DNA of 64,000 bases from Pseudomonas sp. RGM2987 (GTDB taxonomy: Bacteria; Pseudomonadota; Gammaproteobacteria; Pseudomonadales; Pseudomonadaceae), in contig NZ_JALJDX010000221.1 in the NCBI RefSeq assembly GCF_022952855.1, positions 62,001 to 126,000 on the forward strand, in the 5' to 3' direction. Each line of letters starts with the position of its first letter. The stretch's first letter is position 1. Below are positions 47,684-56,448 of this stretch, one piece after another. A program made the translations under genes and the position numbers. The notes beneath the pieces were generated by a model. That model made no database searches. It worked only from the letters and a program-made list of their open reading frames with translations, and was not told the origin of the DNA.

Positions 47684-48589
47684 GTGTCGACTAATAACAA
47701 TCGGGCAATCATTGAATTGACCATCGGTGGACTGATGCTCAGTCTGTCTGCTCTAGCCGTCGCTTTCGCCCATATCGGCGCGGGTGGCGCCGGGTTCTAT
47801 CGGATGGTGTTCGCCTCGATCCTGTTCTTCCTACTCCTCAAGGTGCGCAAGACGCCGGTGCGACTAAAAAGCGTCAAAGCCCAGCTCTACACCGCATTGG
47901 CCGGGGTATTCCTGGCGATCGACCTGGTGCTTTGGCATCAGAGCATCTACATCGTTGGCCCGGGCATCGGCTCGATCCTGACCAACTGCCAAGTGTTCTT
48001 CATGACCCTGTTGGGGTTGTACCTGTTGAAGGAAAAGCCCTCGATCTACTTCCTTATTTCCATCTCGCTGGCCTTCGTCGGGCTATACCTGTTGCTGTTG
48101 CCGGAAATGACCAGCGGGATCGGGATCAAGGGCGTGGTGTATGGGGTGTTGTCGGGGCTGGCATATGCCATTTGCGTGTACTTCCTGAAGATCAATACCC
48201 AGTTGCCTGACGGTGGTGGTGATAAGATTGCCCAGATGCTCAATTTGAGCCTGTGGGCGGCGCTGGTATTGCTGGTGTACGCGCTGGCGACCGGGGAAAG
48301 CCTGGCCATCGTGGACGGACAAACCCTGGTGATGCTGGTGATTTATGGGGTGCTGGTGCAATTCGTCGGTTGGCTGCTGGTAAACCGTTCGATCGGCGCC
48401 ATCAGCCTGGGGCTGGCTGGACTGATCCTGCTGCTCGAACCGGTGATCACTTACTTCATCGACGTCGCTTTTCTCGGCAAGGCCAGCTCCTCGCTACAGA
48501 TTGTCGGCGCGCTGCTGACGATCTTCGCGGTGTACATCGGCTCAATCAAACCGCCGGAAAAGGCTCAGGCCATCCCCGAGGCTACCTGA
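47684..48589 (+). CDS. EamA/DMT-type transporter
   Basis: About 301 residues with ten hydrophobic segments, two EamA repeats (AGAGGAGFYRMV-like GAGGAGFYRMVFASILFFLL; LAYAICVYFLKI). Inner membrane exporter of small metabolites. GTG at 47684 has GAGG six bases before it and is preferred; an ATG at 47672 is possible. Acts next to the AraC and GST genes, perhaps as efflux. Confidence 0.84.
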   Translation: MSTNNNRAIIELTIGGLMLSLSALAVAFAHIGAGGAGFYRMVFASILFFLLLKVRKTPVRLKSVKAQLYTALAGVFLAIDLVLWHQSIYIVGPGIGSILTNCQVFFMTLLGLYLLKEKPSIYFLISISLAFVGLYLLLLPEMTSGIGIKGVVYGVLSGLAYAICVYFLKINTQLPDGGGDKIAQMLNLSLWAALVLLVYALATGESLAIVDGQTLVMLVIYGVLVQFVGWLLVNRSIGAISLGLAGLILLLEPVITYFIDVAFLGKASSSLQIVGALLTIFAVYIGSIKPPEKAQAIPEAT

Positions 48590-48660
48590 TGGATGGGGTG
48601 TCAAAGCGTTCGGTGAACAGGTGAGCTGACTATCTCTGCGTCACTATTGAATGCGACTGA

Positions 48661-48694
48661 TCCCCTGAAATAGTTGAATATTTCAGGGGATTTT
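48661..48694. terminator. Strong bidirectional terminator
   Basis: TCCCCTGAAATA-GTTGAA-TATTTCAGGGGA followed by TTTT, a perfect 12-bp stem between the convergent EamA and DUF6124 genes. Confidence 0.82.
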
Positions 48695-48714
48695 GGTCTC
48701 GGGGATCTGCTTCG

Positions 48715-49068
48715 CTAGCGCGGATCGATGTTATCCAATACTCGGTTCGCCAACAGTTCGCTCAGTTCGATCACCTGCAAAATACCCATTGCCACGCGTC
48801 GGCGTGACCCTTCGAGGTCGAATGTCAGGTCGTTGATCATGGCGTTGGCCGAGGCCAGGTTTTCGCTGAGGTTGGCGAGCAGGGTTTCATTGTCGATGCC
48901 CTCGACGACCGTGAAGAGCTGACCCGGTGATGGATTGCTTTTAGTGTCGGCTTCCTTTGGCTTCAAGTAGTAATCCAGCGCCCTGTCGGTAGCTTCCTGG
49001 ACTTTTTTTGGATCGAGGCCGGCGGAGCTGGCGTCCGTTTCCGGTGGGTTGGGGGTGACCTTGAACAT
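48715..49068 (-). CDS. DUF6124 family protein, copy 1
   Basis: 117 residues. MFKVTPNPPETDASSAGLDP then RALDYYLKPKE and MINDLTFDLEGSRRRVAMGI. This family is specific to Pseudomonas; function unknown. A second copy (50762-51115) is almost identical. Both have a structured leader upstream. Helical, no signal peptide. Confidence 0.82.
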   Translation of the reverse strand: MFKVTPNPPETDASSAGLDPKKVQEATDRALDYYLKPKEADTKSNPSPGQLFTVVEGIDNETLLANLSENLASANAMINDLTFDLEGSRRRVAMGILQVIELSELLANRVLDNIDPR

Positions 49069-49102
49069 AGTAAAACTCCTGTACCTGTTTGAGCCACCAT
49101 GA

Positions 49103-49281
49103 CTTGTCGCTAAACAAGTAAGGGTGGCGGCTGTACGCAGGTTAGCGAACCGGGGGTACAGGAGCCCGGCAGATCCGAAGATCTCCCGCGCACAGCCACC
49201 ATTGCAACCGTTGCAGACATGAATACCTGCAACGAGATCAGGAGTGCTGATGCGTCCATACCCTTCGGGTCGCTAAACCCG
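49103..49281 (-). ncRNA. Structured leader RNA upstream of DUF6124 copy 1
   Basis: On the minus strand this 180-nt leader has an outer stem (GGTGGCGGCTGT at 49123-49134 with ACAGCCACC at 49192-49200). It also has hairpin AGATC-CGAA-GATCT (49171-49184), hairpin CTTGT-CGCTAA-ACAAG (49103-49118), GGTT-AGCG-AACC (49140-49151) and CGGGT-CGCTAA-ACCCG (49266-49281). The second copy changes both arms of several stems in a compensating way. Loops CGCTAA and TTAGCG are complementary. A cis-acting RNA is inferred. Confidence 0.62.
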
Positions 49282-49328
49282 ATCACTGATGAGCAGTGAC
49301 GGGAACCAAGCTACCCGTGCCGGCAAAG

Positions 49329-49530
49329 GCGCACAAGCGGGCGGATTCTGGCTTAGTTGTAGGCAAAGGCGCAAGGTAACGTAGCCGGGATCCATGGGGT
49401 TGGTGTTTCCAGGTATGTATGGTTGTAGGACTGGCTACTCGTCTTGCTGAGACGGCGCCTATAAGTAAAAGCCCGCCCACTGTTTAGAGCTGGAATGCAT
49501 CCGTGGCGAGGGAGCTTGCTCCCGCTGGGC
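49329..49530. repeat. Direct repeat, copy 1, with REP palindrome
   Basis: About 200 bp almost identical to 51362-51560 (for example GGATCCATGGGGTTGGTGTT and GACGGCGCCTATAAGTAAA). It ends in a REP-type palindrome GGCGAGGGAGCTTGCTCCCGC (49504-49525). Together with the DUF6124 gene it forms a duplicated unit. Confidence 0.8.
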
Positions 49531-49681
49531 TGCGAAGCGGCCCCTTTTCTATGAGCGCACAAAGACTGGGGACAGACCACAGTTTGAGTTCACTCATATC
49601 AGATCGTGGTCTGTTCCATTTCCTCCCTCATCCCGGATTGAGAATACGGAGGGATGACCAGCATCAGCATCTTGACTTTCT

Positions 49682-49697
49682 GTATCCAACTGGATAC
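49682..49697 (+). promoter_or_regulatory. Operator-like palindrome upstream of toxin gene
   Basis: GTATCC-AACT-GGATAC, a perfect 6-4-6 inverted repeat ending 9 bp before the toxin ATG. It probably binds the antitoxin for autorepression. Confidence 0.65.
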
Positions 49698-49706
49698 GGT
49701 CCGCCC

Positions 49707-50000
49707 ATGAATTATCTCATTCAGCAAACGCAGACGTTTACTGCTTGGCATTCATCGGTTCGTGATCTGCGAGCAAAAATCGCAATCGCCCGCCGCATCA
49801 ATCGCGCCGCAGCAGGTAACCTGGGCGATGTGAAACCTGTCGGTGACAGTGTTTCAGAGTTGCGTGTGGATGTAGGCGCTGGCTACTGGGTCTATTTCAC
49901 CATGCGCGGTGGAGTGGTCATCGTGCTACTGGCTGAAGGCGACAAGTCTTCACAGAGTGCTGATATCCGGCGAGCGAAGAAATTGGCAAAGGAGATTTGA
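49707..50000 (+). CDS. RelE/ParE-superfamily toxin (HigB-1/Gp49-like)
   Basis: 97 residues from ATG at 49707. RAKIAIARRINRAAAGNLGD followed by VGDSVSELRVDVGAGYWVYF and the LLAEGDKSSQSADIRRAK end are the addiction-module killer family of ribosome-dependent or related mRNA nucleases. Followed 2 bp later by its antitoxin. Confidence 0.87.
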   Translation: MNYLIQQTQTFTAWHSSVRDLRAKIAIARRINRAAAGNLGDVKPVGDSVSELRVDVGAGYWVYFTMRGGVVIVLLAEGDKSSQSADIRRAKKLAKEI

Positions 50001-50002
50001 GC

Positions 50003-50311
50003 ATGAGCCAACACCTGACGACATTCGACATGGCGGCACTACTCGATAGCGACGAAGCGATCAGTGAATACCTTTCTCAGGTGTTGGCTGATGGTGATAG
50101 CGAGGAGTTTCTCCGAGCGATCGGCTATGTAGCCAAGGCCCGAGGCATGGCGCAGATCGCTAAAGACTCCGGCCTGGGACGAGAAAGCTTGTACAAGGCA
50201 TTCGCCCCCGGATCAAAACCGAGATTCGATACCGTACTCAAGGTCATTCATGCGCTAGGCATTGATCTTCATGCACAGCCTGGGCATGCGGCTAATCATT
50301 CACCTGCCTGA
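50003..50311 (+). CDS. Antitoxin, HigA-like addiction module antidote
   Basis: 102 residues. LLDSDEAISEYLSQVLADGD and IAKDSGLGRESLYKAFAPGS contain a helix-turn-helix of the HI1420-type antidote family. ATG at 50003 follows GGAG. It neutralises the preceding toxin and represses the operon through the palindrome at 49682. Confidence 0.87.
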   Translation: MSQHLTTFDMAALLDSDEAISEYLSQVLADGDSEEFLRAIGYVAKARGMAQIAKDSGLGRESLYKAFAPGSKPRFDTVLKVIHALGIDLHAQPGHAANHSPA

Positions 50312-50493
50312 AGAAGGGATTGGACAGTGGTGATTGGGAGCAGGCCACGATTATGAGTAATAGGAAGCTTGCCAGTGAGTACAAATTTATCGAACGCTTT
50401 TAGACCAGCACGCGCTGCTTGTCGGACGTCAGCAAACGTCAGCTGGTCTTGAGCGATTTTTTTGTGTGTGCTGTCGGCTTTTATGGTCTTCAT
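50296..50493 (-). CDS. Small hypothetical protein
   Basis: 65 residues, basic (MKTIKADSTHKKIAQDQLTF). It overlaps the antitoxin tail by 16 bp in the opposite direction. GAGA precedes the ATG. No family recognised; the coding status is uncertain. Confidence 0.42.
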   Translation of the reverse strand: MKTIKADSTHKKIAQDQLTFADVRQAARAGLKAFDKFVLTGKLPITHNRGLLPITTVQSLLQAGE

Positions 50494-50761
50494 CGGAGTT
50501 CTCTAGATAGCCTCTTGGTATTACTTGGGCAGAAACGAAAAAAGATGCCATAGGTGCCTTTTTTCGTGTTCGGTAAAGCAGATCCAGACACCACTTGCGA
50601 ACCGCCTTGCGCGGGTTACGGCTTTCGCCGCTGAGAAGCGCTCTATCTCATCTGGTCAGTCGCTTCGAGGGAGTAAATCTGGAGAAGATTGAGAGACCCG
50701 TCGATCAAGCCTCTGAAATGTCTGAGCACTCCAGAGGCCTGATCGTTTGAGGTTTGCTTCG
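50494..50761. other. Noncoding gap
   Basis: About 270 bp without a gene. It contains a hairpin (GGCCTGATCG near 50730-50745, partner upstream CGATCAAGCCTC) that could end leftward transcripts of DUF6124 copy 2. Confidence 0.4.
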
Positions 50762-51115
50762 CTAGCGCGGATCGATGTTATCCAACACTCGATTCGCCAA
50801 CAGTTCGCTCAGTTCGATCACCTGCAGAATACCCATTGCCACACGTCGGCGTGACCCTTCGAGGTCGAATGTCAGGTCGTTGATCATGGCGTTGGCCGAG
50901 GCCAGGTTTTCGCTGAGGTTGGCGAGCAGGGTTTCATTGTCGATGCCCTCAACGACTGTGAAGAGCTGAGCCGGTGATGGATCGCTTTTAGTGTCGGCTT
51001 CCTTTGGCTTCAAGTAGTAATCCAGCGCCCTGTCGGTAGCTTCTTGGACTTTTTTTGGATCGAGGCCGGCGGAGCTGGCGTCCGTTTCCGGTGGGTTGGG
51101 GGTGGCCTTGAACAT
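50762..51115 (-). CDS. DUF6124 family protein, copy 2
   Basis: 117 residues from ATG at 51115; nearly identical to copy 1 (a handful of changes such as KATPNPP versus KVTPNPP and SDPSPAQ versus SNPSPGQ). The longer frame to 51244 would run into the leader RNA and is not preferred. Retained duplicate with its own leader. Confidence 0.82.
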   Translation of the reverse strand: MFKATPNPPETDASSAGLDPKKVQEATDRALDYYLKPKEADTKSDPSPAQLFTVVEGIDNETLLANLSENLASANAMINDLTFDLEGSRRRVAMGILQVIELSELLANRVLDNIDPR

Positions 51116-51148
51116 GGTGACGCTCCTATAAGTATGGAGCCGCCAAGA

Positions 51149-51325
51149 TCTGTCGCTAAACAGAATGGTGGCGACTGTACGCAGGTTAGCGAACCGGTCA
51201 TAGGCACCCGGCAGACCCGAAGGTCTCCTACATACAGCCGCCATGACGTAATTGCAGTGAAGCCTGCAAAAAGCATGGAGCGCTCATGTCCTAATGATCC
51301 GAGTCGCTAAACCCGATCGCTGATT
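51149..51325 (-). ncRNA. Structured leader RNA upstream of DUF6124 copy 2
   Basis: Same layout as copy 1. Outer stem GGTGGCGACTGTA (51167-51179) with TACAGCCGCCAT (51233-51244); hairpin AGACC-CGAA-GGTCT (51213-51226) where copy 1 has AGATC/GATCT; TCTGT-CGCTAA-ACAGA (51149-51164) where copy 1 has CTTGT/ACAAG; GGTT-AGCG-AACC (51184-51195) conserved. Paired changes on both arms indicate selection on RNA structure. Confidence 0.62.
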
Positions 51326-51361
51326 TTTCAGCGACCTGGAAACGATAGGGGCGGGAACCAA

Positions 51362-51560
51362 GGCGCACAAGCGGGCGGATTCTGGCTTAGTTGTAGGCAA
51401 AGGCGCAAGGTAACGTAGCCGGGATCCATGGGGTTGGTGTTTCCGGGTATGTATGGTTGTAGGACTGGCTACTCGTCTTGCTGAGACGGCGCCTATAAGT
51501 AAAGACTCGCCCACTGTTTAAAGCTGGAGTGCACCCGTGGCGAGGGAGCTTGCTCCCGCT
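51362..51560. repeat. Direct repeat, copy 2
   Basis: Near-identical to 49329-49530 over about 200 bp, including the REP palindrome at its end. Its high identity compared with the more divergent leaders is notable. Confidence 0.8.
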
Positions 51561-51644
51561 TGACCGGGCTGGCGTTCCAGTGCGAAGCACTCACAGAAAA
51601 GGGGCCGCTTCGCAGCCCAGCGGGAGCAAGCTCCCTCGCCACGG
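51535..51644. repeat. BIME: two inverted REP palindromes
   Basis: GTGGCGAGGGAGCTTGCTCC at 51537 and its inverse GGAGCAAGCTCCCTCGCCAC ending at 51642, about 60 bp apart. This is a Pseudomonas REP doublet, probably mobilised by a RAYT transposase elsewhere. Confidence 0.8.
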
Positions 51645-51810
51645 AAAGCCAAGCAGATCCTGATCGTTCTCTCCCTCACCGAGCCAAGCAGTTCCCAGTG
51701 CGATTCTCCATCGCACGTCACCACCCTGTGACAATTTGGTCTACCGTCTCTCTAGCAGAACCCACCTCTGCCGATAGCTAAAGACATACCCTCGAAAAGG
51801 AGCAGTACCC
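51645..51810. other. Promoter region of chemoreceptor
   Basis: About 165 bp upstream of the chemoreceptor gene; AAGGAG stands eight bases before its ATG. A 12-bp spaced promoter is not clearly visible. Confidence 0.4.
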
Positions 51811-53445
51811 ATGCCACGGTTTTTCGCCGATCTGGGCTTCCGCTGGAAAATCACCTTGCCCATTGCGTTCCTGGCGTTGCTGCTGGTGCTGATGGGGTGG
51901 TCAGGCATGCGGGGGATTGGGCAGGTGACTGAGTCCAGTACTCAGTTGACCAAACGGTATCTGCCGGCGATCAGCCTGTTGCTCAACGCCGACCGGGATC
52001 TCTACCAGGCTTTCGTCGCCGAGCGCAGCCTGTTGGGCGGTAATGCCGGGGATCATTCGGAGGCGTTGCGCGCCAGTCATCGGGACAATCTGAAGCAGGC
52101 CTATGACCGCGTGCAGAAATATGCGGCGATGCAGCCTGGGGCCGAGGCGATGGCGTTGGTCAGTCAGTTCAATGATCGCTTTGCCCAGTGGTCGCAGATT
52201 TCCCGGCAAGTGGTCGAGCAGGCGGCGAGCAATCCGCAGGCGGCCAGTGCGCTGAGTTTCGGTGAGGGCGAAAGTAAGTTCGATACCATGCGTGACGCCA
52301 TCGACAAGCTCGGTGAGCTGGAAGATGCGGCCTCCAACCGCGAGGGTCAGGCGGCCATAGATCACGGGCAGGCGGTGGGCGTGCAACAGGGTGGCATTTT
52401 GCTGATCGGTCTGCTCGGGTGCGCGCTGTTGATCGTGGCCTTGCCCATGGTGGTGTTGAGCCCCATGCGTCGTTTGCTGCATCGCGTCGAGCAGATTGCC
52501 GAGGGTGGGGGTGATCTGAAGGGGCGTCTTGAGGTGCGTTCGGCTGATGAACTGGGGCAGCTTGGCAGCGCCTTCAACCGCTTCCTCGATAAATTGCAGC
52601 CATTGATCGCCGAAGTGGGCCGGGTCACCGGTGAGGTGGATGCCGCGGCACGTGCGATGGCCAATATGGCGGCGACCAACGATCAACTGATCAGCAGTGA
52701 GCATGCGGCGCTCGATCAGGTGAGTACCGCCGCGACCCAGATGAGCGCCGCCGTGCATGAGGTGGCGCAAAATGCCGTGGGTGCCTCGGACGCTGCGCAA
52801 CAAGCCAGCAGCCAGTCTCGCGATGGCGCCGAGGTGGTCAGCAGCACCATTGAATCGATCCGCCAGTTGGCCCAGGAAGTGGAGAGCGCTTCGGGCACCA
52901 TCGAGGCGTTGGCCCAGGAAACCTCCAGCATTGGCGCGGTGCTCGAAGTGATCCGCGGCATTGCCGAACAGACCAACCTGCTTGCGTTGAACGCGGCCAT
53001 CGAGGCGGCGCGGGCGGGCGAGCAGGGCCGGGGGTTTGCCGTCGTGGCCGACGAAGTCCGGGCGTTGGCGGCGCGTACCCAGGATTCGACCAAGGACATC
53101 CAGGTCCGTATCGAACGCCTGCAGTCCGGTGTTGCCAAGGCGGTGCAGGCCATGCAGGTCGGGAGCAACAAGGCCCGGGACAGCGTCGAACGCGCCGCCG
53201 GCGTCGATCAGGTGCTCAGCGGCACCAGCGGCTCAATCCAGCGGATCAACGACATGGCCGCGCAGATTGCCAATGCGTGCGAGGAGCAGAGCAGCGTCAC
53301 CGAGGAAATTGCCCGCAATATCTCCGACATCCGCGACTTGTCCAACGAAGCCGCCGAGAACTCGGCCCAGAGCATGCACGCCAGCCGGCAGCTTTCCAGC
53401 TTGTCGAAAAACCTGGCGGAGCTGACCGGCCGCTTCCGCACCTGA
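51811..53445 (+). CDS. Methyl-accepting chemotaxis protein
   Basis: 544 residues. TM1 at ~12-30 ([20 protein letters not shown]), a four-helix-bundle periplasmic domain to ~187, TM2 at ~192-212 ([20 protein letters not shown]), HAMP to ~265, and a cytoplasmic signalling domain whose hairpin tip reads [20 protein letters not shown]. Signals to CheA through CheW. Ligand unknown. Confidence 0.92.
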   Translation: MPRFFADLGFRWKITLPIAFLALLLVLMGWSGMRGIGQVTESSTQLTKRYLPAISLLLNADRDLYQAFVAERSLLGGNAGDHSEALRASHRDNLKQAYDRVQKYAAMQPGAEAMALVSQFNDRFAQWSQISRQVVEQAASNPQAASALSFGEGESKFDTMRDAIDKLGELEDAASNREGQAAIDHGQAVGVQQGGILLIGLLGCALLIVALPMVVLSPMRRLLHRVEQIAEGGGDLKGRLEVRSADELGQLGSAFNRFLDKLQPLIAEVGRVTGEVDAAARAMANMAATNDQLISSEHAALDQVSTAATQMSAAVHEVAQNAVGASDAAQQASSQSRDGAEVVSSTIESIRQLAQEVESASGTIEALAQETSSIGAVLEVIRGIAEQTNLLALNAAIEAARAGEQGRGFAVVADEVRALAARTQDSTKDIQVRIERLQSGVAKAVQAMQVGSNKARDSVERAAGVDQVLSGTSGSIQRINDMAAQIANACEEQSSVTEEIARNISDIRDLSNEAAENSAQSMHASRQLSSLSKNLAELTGRFRT

Positions 53446-53475
53446 GTTCGGTCCATCCTGGTTATTGAGCGTGAG

Positions 53476-53509
53476 CCCAGCGCAATCATCATCCGGTGAT
53501 TGCGCTGGG
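53476..53509. terminator. Bidirectional terminator hairpin
   Basis: CCCAGCGCAATCA-N8-TGATTGCGCTGGG, a perfect 13-bp stem between the convergent chemoreceptor and cupin genes. No T-run; could also be a structural barrier. Confidence 0.65.
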
Positions 53510-53516
53510 TGTGCGC

Positions 53517-53885
53517 TCAGATCCAGACATCATTGATCGCGGTTCGCTCGTTGGTTTCTTCACCGGTATTGAGCACGCCACGGGGTTCGATCAGCAACAA
53601 TTTCACTTCCCGCTCGGCACTGGGCTTGTGCTCGATGCCTTTTTTGACCACGTACATCTCGCCCGTGCCGATGGTCACCGCGCCGTCGCGAAAATCGATT
53701 CGAAGCTCGCCCTCCAGCACGATGAAGGTTTCATCGGTGTCGGCGTGGACGTGCCACATGAAATCCCCCTCCAGCCTGACGATCTTGAACTGGTAGTCGT
53801 TCATCTCGGCCACGACTTTAGGGGCCCATTGGTCGTGGAACAGGGCGTATTTCTCGGCGAAGTTGATAGGCGCGTAATGGGTCAT
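53517..53885 (-). CDS. Cupin domain protein
   Basis: 122 residues. GDFMWHVHADTDETFIVLEG is the first cupin motif (two His and Glu as metal ligands), and EMYVVKKGIEHKPSAEREVK the second (His). Small mannose-6-phosphate-isomerase-like cupin. Function unknown. Confidence 0.83.
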   Translation of the reverse strand: MTHYAPINFAEKYALFHDQWAPKVVAEMNDYQFKIVRLEGDFMWHVHADTDETFIVLEGELRIDFRDGAVTIGTGEMYVVKKGIEHKPSAEREVKLLLIEPRGVLNTGEETNERTAINDVWI

Positions 53886-53973
53886 GGCGAGGACTCGAAT
53901 GAGGTGGAAAGCGCCACCTTACTGCCCGGCACCGGGGAGGGATTGTACGATTGTGCAGCTTACGAGAATCGAT

Positions 53974-54080
53974 TGTGGCGAGGGAGCTTGCTCCCGCTGG
54001 GACGGTCCGACGCTTCGGGCGCAGCAAACCCTCCTTGTGAGCGCTACGCACTCAAGCGGGAGCAAGCTCCCTCGCCACAG
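53974..54080. repeat. BIME: two inverted REP palindromes
   Basis: GTGGCGAGGGAGCTTGCTCC at 53975 and GGAGCAAGCTCCCTCGCCAC ending at 54078, in opposite orientation, between the cupin and AraC genes. Same REP family as 51535-51644. Confidence 0.82.
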
Positions 54081-54097
54081 GGGGGCTGAGTTTGAAT

Positions 54098-54904
54098 TCA
54101 TCGCAGCATGTTCAACCAACGCGCCGGTGAAATGCCGAAGGCCTGGGTGTGCAGGCGGGTCATGTGGCTCTGATCGAAAAAGCCACAGGCCAGCGCCACC
54201 TCGCTCCATGCCACGCCTTGAAAGGCCAGGCGACGGGCTTCGTTGAGGCGGCGCTGGGTGATGTAGCGATAGGGGCTGGTGCCGTACAACGCACGAAAAT
54301 CCCGGGACAGGCTCCAGCGATCCCGGCCGCTGGCCTGCACCAGGCCGTCCAGGGTGATCACCTGGTCCAGGGCATCATGGATGAACAGGCGTGCGCGCTC
54401 TGCCGCAGGGTAGTCGAGCAACCGCCGGCCACGCCGGTTGCCGGCGGCGAGGTCGAGGGCCTGGGCCACATCATAGATGGCGTCTTCTTCCTCCAACGGA
54501 TCGAGAGAGTGATCGATGCTGCTCAGTAACCGACGGGTCGCGATGTTGAGACGAGGATCGCTAGACAGTCCCCCCTCGATGAAGGGCAGCGGCCTGCCCC
54601 CCAGCACTTGCTGGATCACCGACGGCTCTATGTAGAACATCCGGTAACGAAAACCGTCGCTTGTCCCGGCTTCGCCATCGTGGATTTCGTCCGGGTGCAG
54701 GACGATGGTTCCGCCGGGCTGGCTATGACGCTTGCTGTGGCGATAATTGAAGCTCTGCACGCCAGCAAGCGTGACCCCGATGGCATAGGTGTCATGCCGG
54801 TGTGCGCTGTAGCCATGGCCGCTGAAATAGGCTTCGATGCGTTCCAGTTTCTTCGACTCTGGAGCCCGCAGCAGCCAGTCGCGATGGTGGTTGGATAGGG
54901 TCAT
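54098..54904 (-). CDS. AraC family transcriptional regulator
   Basis: 268 residues from ATG at 54904 (GAGAGG upstream). Cupin-like sensor (GYSAHRHDTYAIGVTLAGVQ) and the C-terminal helix-turn-helix pair (VITLDGLVQASGRDRWSLSR; SEVALACGFFDQSHMTRLHT). Related to the regulator at 45963. Its target is not evident from neighbours. Confidence 0.85.
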   Translation of the reverse strand: MTLSNHHRDWLLRAPESKKLERIEAYFSGHGYSAHRHDTYAIGVTLAGVQSFNYRHSKRHSQPGGTIVLHPDEIHDGEAGTSDGFRYRMFYIEPSVIQQVLGGRPLPFIEGGLSSDPRLNIATRRLLSSIDHSLDPLEEEDAIYDVAQALDLAAGNRRGRRLLDYPAAERARLFIHDALDQVITLDGLVQASGRDRWSLSRDFRALYGTSPYRYITQRRLNEARRLAFQGVAWSEVALACGFFDQSHMTRLHTQAFGISPARWLNMLR

Positions 54905-55019
54905 TGCGACCGGCCTCTCACGGTTGTCTGCGCACCATACCTGAGCCTGGAGAAAGTGCGAATACAAAGACCAGACAGGCCCTGGAGACAGCCTGTCTGT
55001 CGATACAGCGCGAGGCTGT

Positions 55020-55211
55020 TCAGATCTCCTTCACAGGCGTCTCGCCCTGGACGTTCTTGATCAGCCCGATCACGTGCAGGCAGTCACTCTTGTTCACGTA
55101 GGACTCGCCGCTGGCGATGGTCTCGTGATTGCCGGCCCTCAGGCGCCAGCGCCATTGGCCTCTTCCACTGCTTTGGGTGCCTCGGGTCTGACGGTAGATT
55201 TCAAAGTACAT
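55020..55211 (-). CDS. DUF1508 family protein
   Basis: 63 residues from ATG at 55211 (AGGGAG seven bases upstream). YFEIYRQTRGTQSSGRGQWR and NHETIASGESYVNKSDCLHV are the DUF1508 (YegP) unit, a small beta/alpha fold. An extension to 55277 is not preferred. Function unknown; YegP-like proteins are often stress related. Confidence 0.8.
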   Translation of the reverse strand: MYFEIYRQTRGTQSSGRGQWRWRLRAGNHETIASGESYVNKSDCLHVIGLIKNVQGETPVKEI

Positions 55212-55432
55212 CGATTCGCTCCCTGCGATTGATTCATTCAAGACATGTGTTGCACATGTGGCTGCAAGCCTAGCCAAGCTGAAGTTTTTGGCTACGGGAA
55301 ATTCGTTTCCATTGGTTATCAGATATTACCGAGGGATCGGTCCGGCAGAGATTGTGGCTTGGGCTTGATGTGGATGGACGCGTCCCCGTCCCCGTTCCTA
55401 CACTGCATGCATTCAGGGAAAAGGAGCAGTAG

Positions 55433-56347
55433 ATGAACCGCAACGAATTGCGCAAGGCTGACATCAATCTGATGGTGGTGTTCGAAACGCTGATGCTTGA
55501 GCGCAACGTGACCCGGGTGGCGGAAAAACTGTTCCTGGGCCAGCCGACCATCAGCTCGGCGCTCAATCGGCTGCGCAAGATGTTCAACGATCCGCTGTTC
55601 ATTCGCGTCGGCCATCGCATGGAACCGACCGCCCGGGCCGAGGAGATCATTCGGCATCTGTCGCCGGCGCTGGACTCGCTGTCGATGGCCCTGAGCCTGA
55701 CGCATGATTTCGACCCTGCCAGCAGCACCATGACCTTTCGCATCGGGCTTTCGGACGACGTGGAGTTCGGGCTGCTGCCGCCGTTGTTGGGCAGTCTGCG
55801 CCAGGAAGCACCGAACGTGGTGTTTGTGGTCCAGCATGCGGATTACTGGCGCATTCCCGATCTGCTGGCATCGGGCGATATCACCGTGGGTATCAGCCAG
55901 ACGCGCGGGTTGCCGGCCAATGCCAAGCGCAAGTTGTTGCGACATATCCAGCCTCGGGTGTTGCGCGCCGATGCGTCCGACACGCCGCTGACCCTCGACG
56001 AATATTGCTCACGACCCCATGTGCTGGTGTCCCACACTGCGAATGTCGCCGGTCTCGCTGACGAATGGCTGGCCGAGATCGGCCGCCAGCGTCAGGTCGT
56101 GTTGTCGGTGCCGCAGTACAGCGCCTTGCCGGCGCTGCTGGCCGGCACTGACCTGATCGCCAGCCTGCCGGATTACACCGCCGCCGCCATGGCCGCGTCG
56201 GGTCAGTTGTTCAGTGAACCGTTTCCTTTCAAGACCCCGAACCTGGACCTGTCCATGGTCTGGCTGAGCCATGTCGACAGCGATCCGGCTGAACGCTGGT
56301 TGCGCTCTCGGCTGGAGGCGTTCATGGGGGAGCGTGGGCAACCGTGA
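55433..56347 (+). CDS. LysR family transcriptional regulator
   Basis: 304 residues. N-terminal winged helix (RKADINLMVVFETLMLERNV, then AEKLFLGQPTISSALNRLRK) and a periplasmic-binding-like ligand domain. ATG at 55433 follows AAGGAG. It is co-oriented with the isomerase gene that follows. Confidence 0.88.
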   Translation: MNRNELRKADINLMVVFETLMLERNVTRVAEKLFLGQPTISSALNRLRKMFNDPLFIRVGHRMEPTARAEEIIRHLSPALDSLSMALSLTHDFDPASSTMTFRIGLSDDVEFGLLPPLLGSLRQEAPNVVFVVQHADYWRIPDLLASGDITVGISQTRGLPANAKRKLLRHIQPRVLRADASDTPLTLDEYCSRPHVLVSHTANVAGLADEWLAEIGRQRQVVLSVPQYSALPALLAGTDLIASLPDYTAAAMAASGQLFSEPFPFKTPNLDLSMVWLSHVDSDPAERWLRSRLEAFMGERGQP

Positions 56348-56448
56348 ACGGCGCGCGGCGAAACAAAATCTGCCGCCAGGAATAAAGTCGCGGTAAGGTT
56401 GCGACGGTTGGAATCACCTCACCATATTTTCGAAATGGAGTCGAACAC

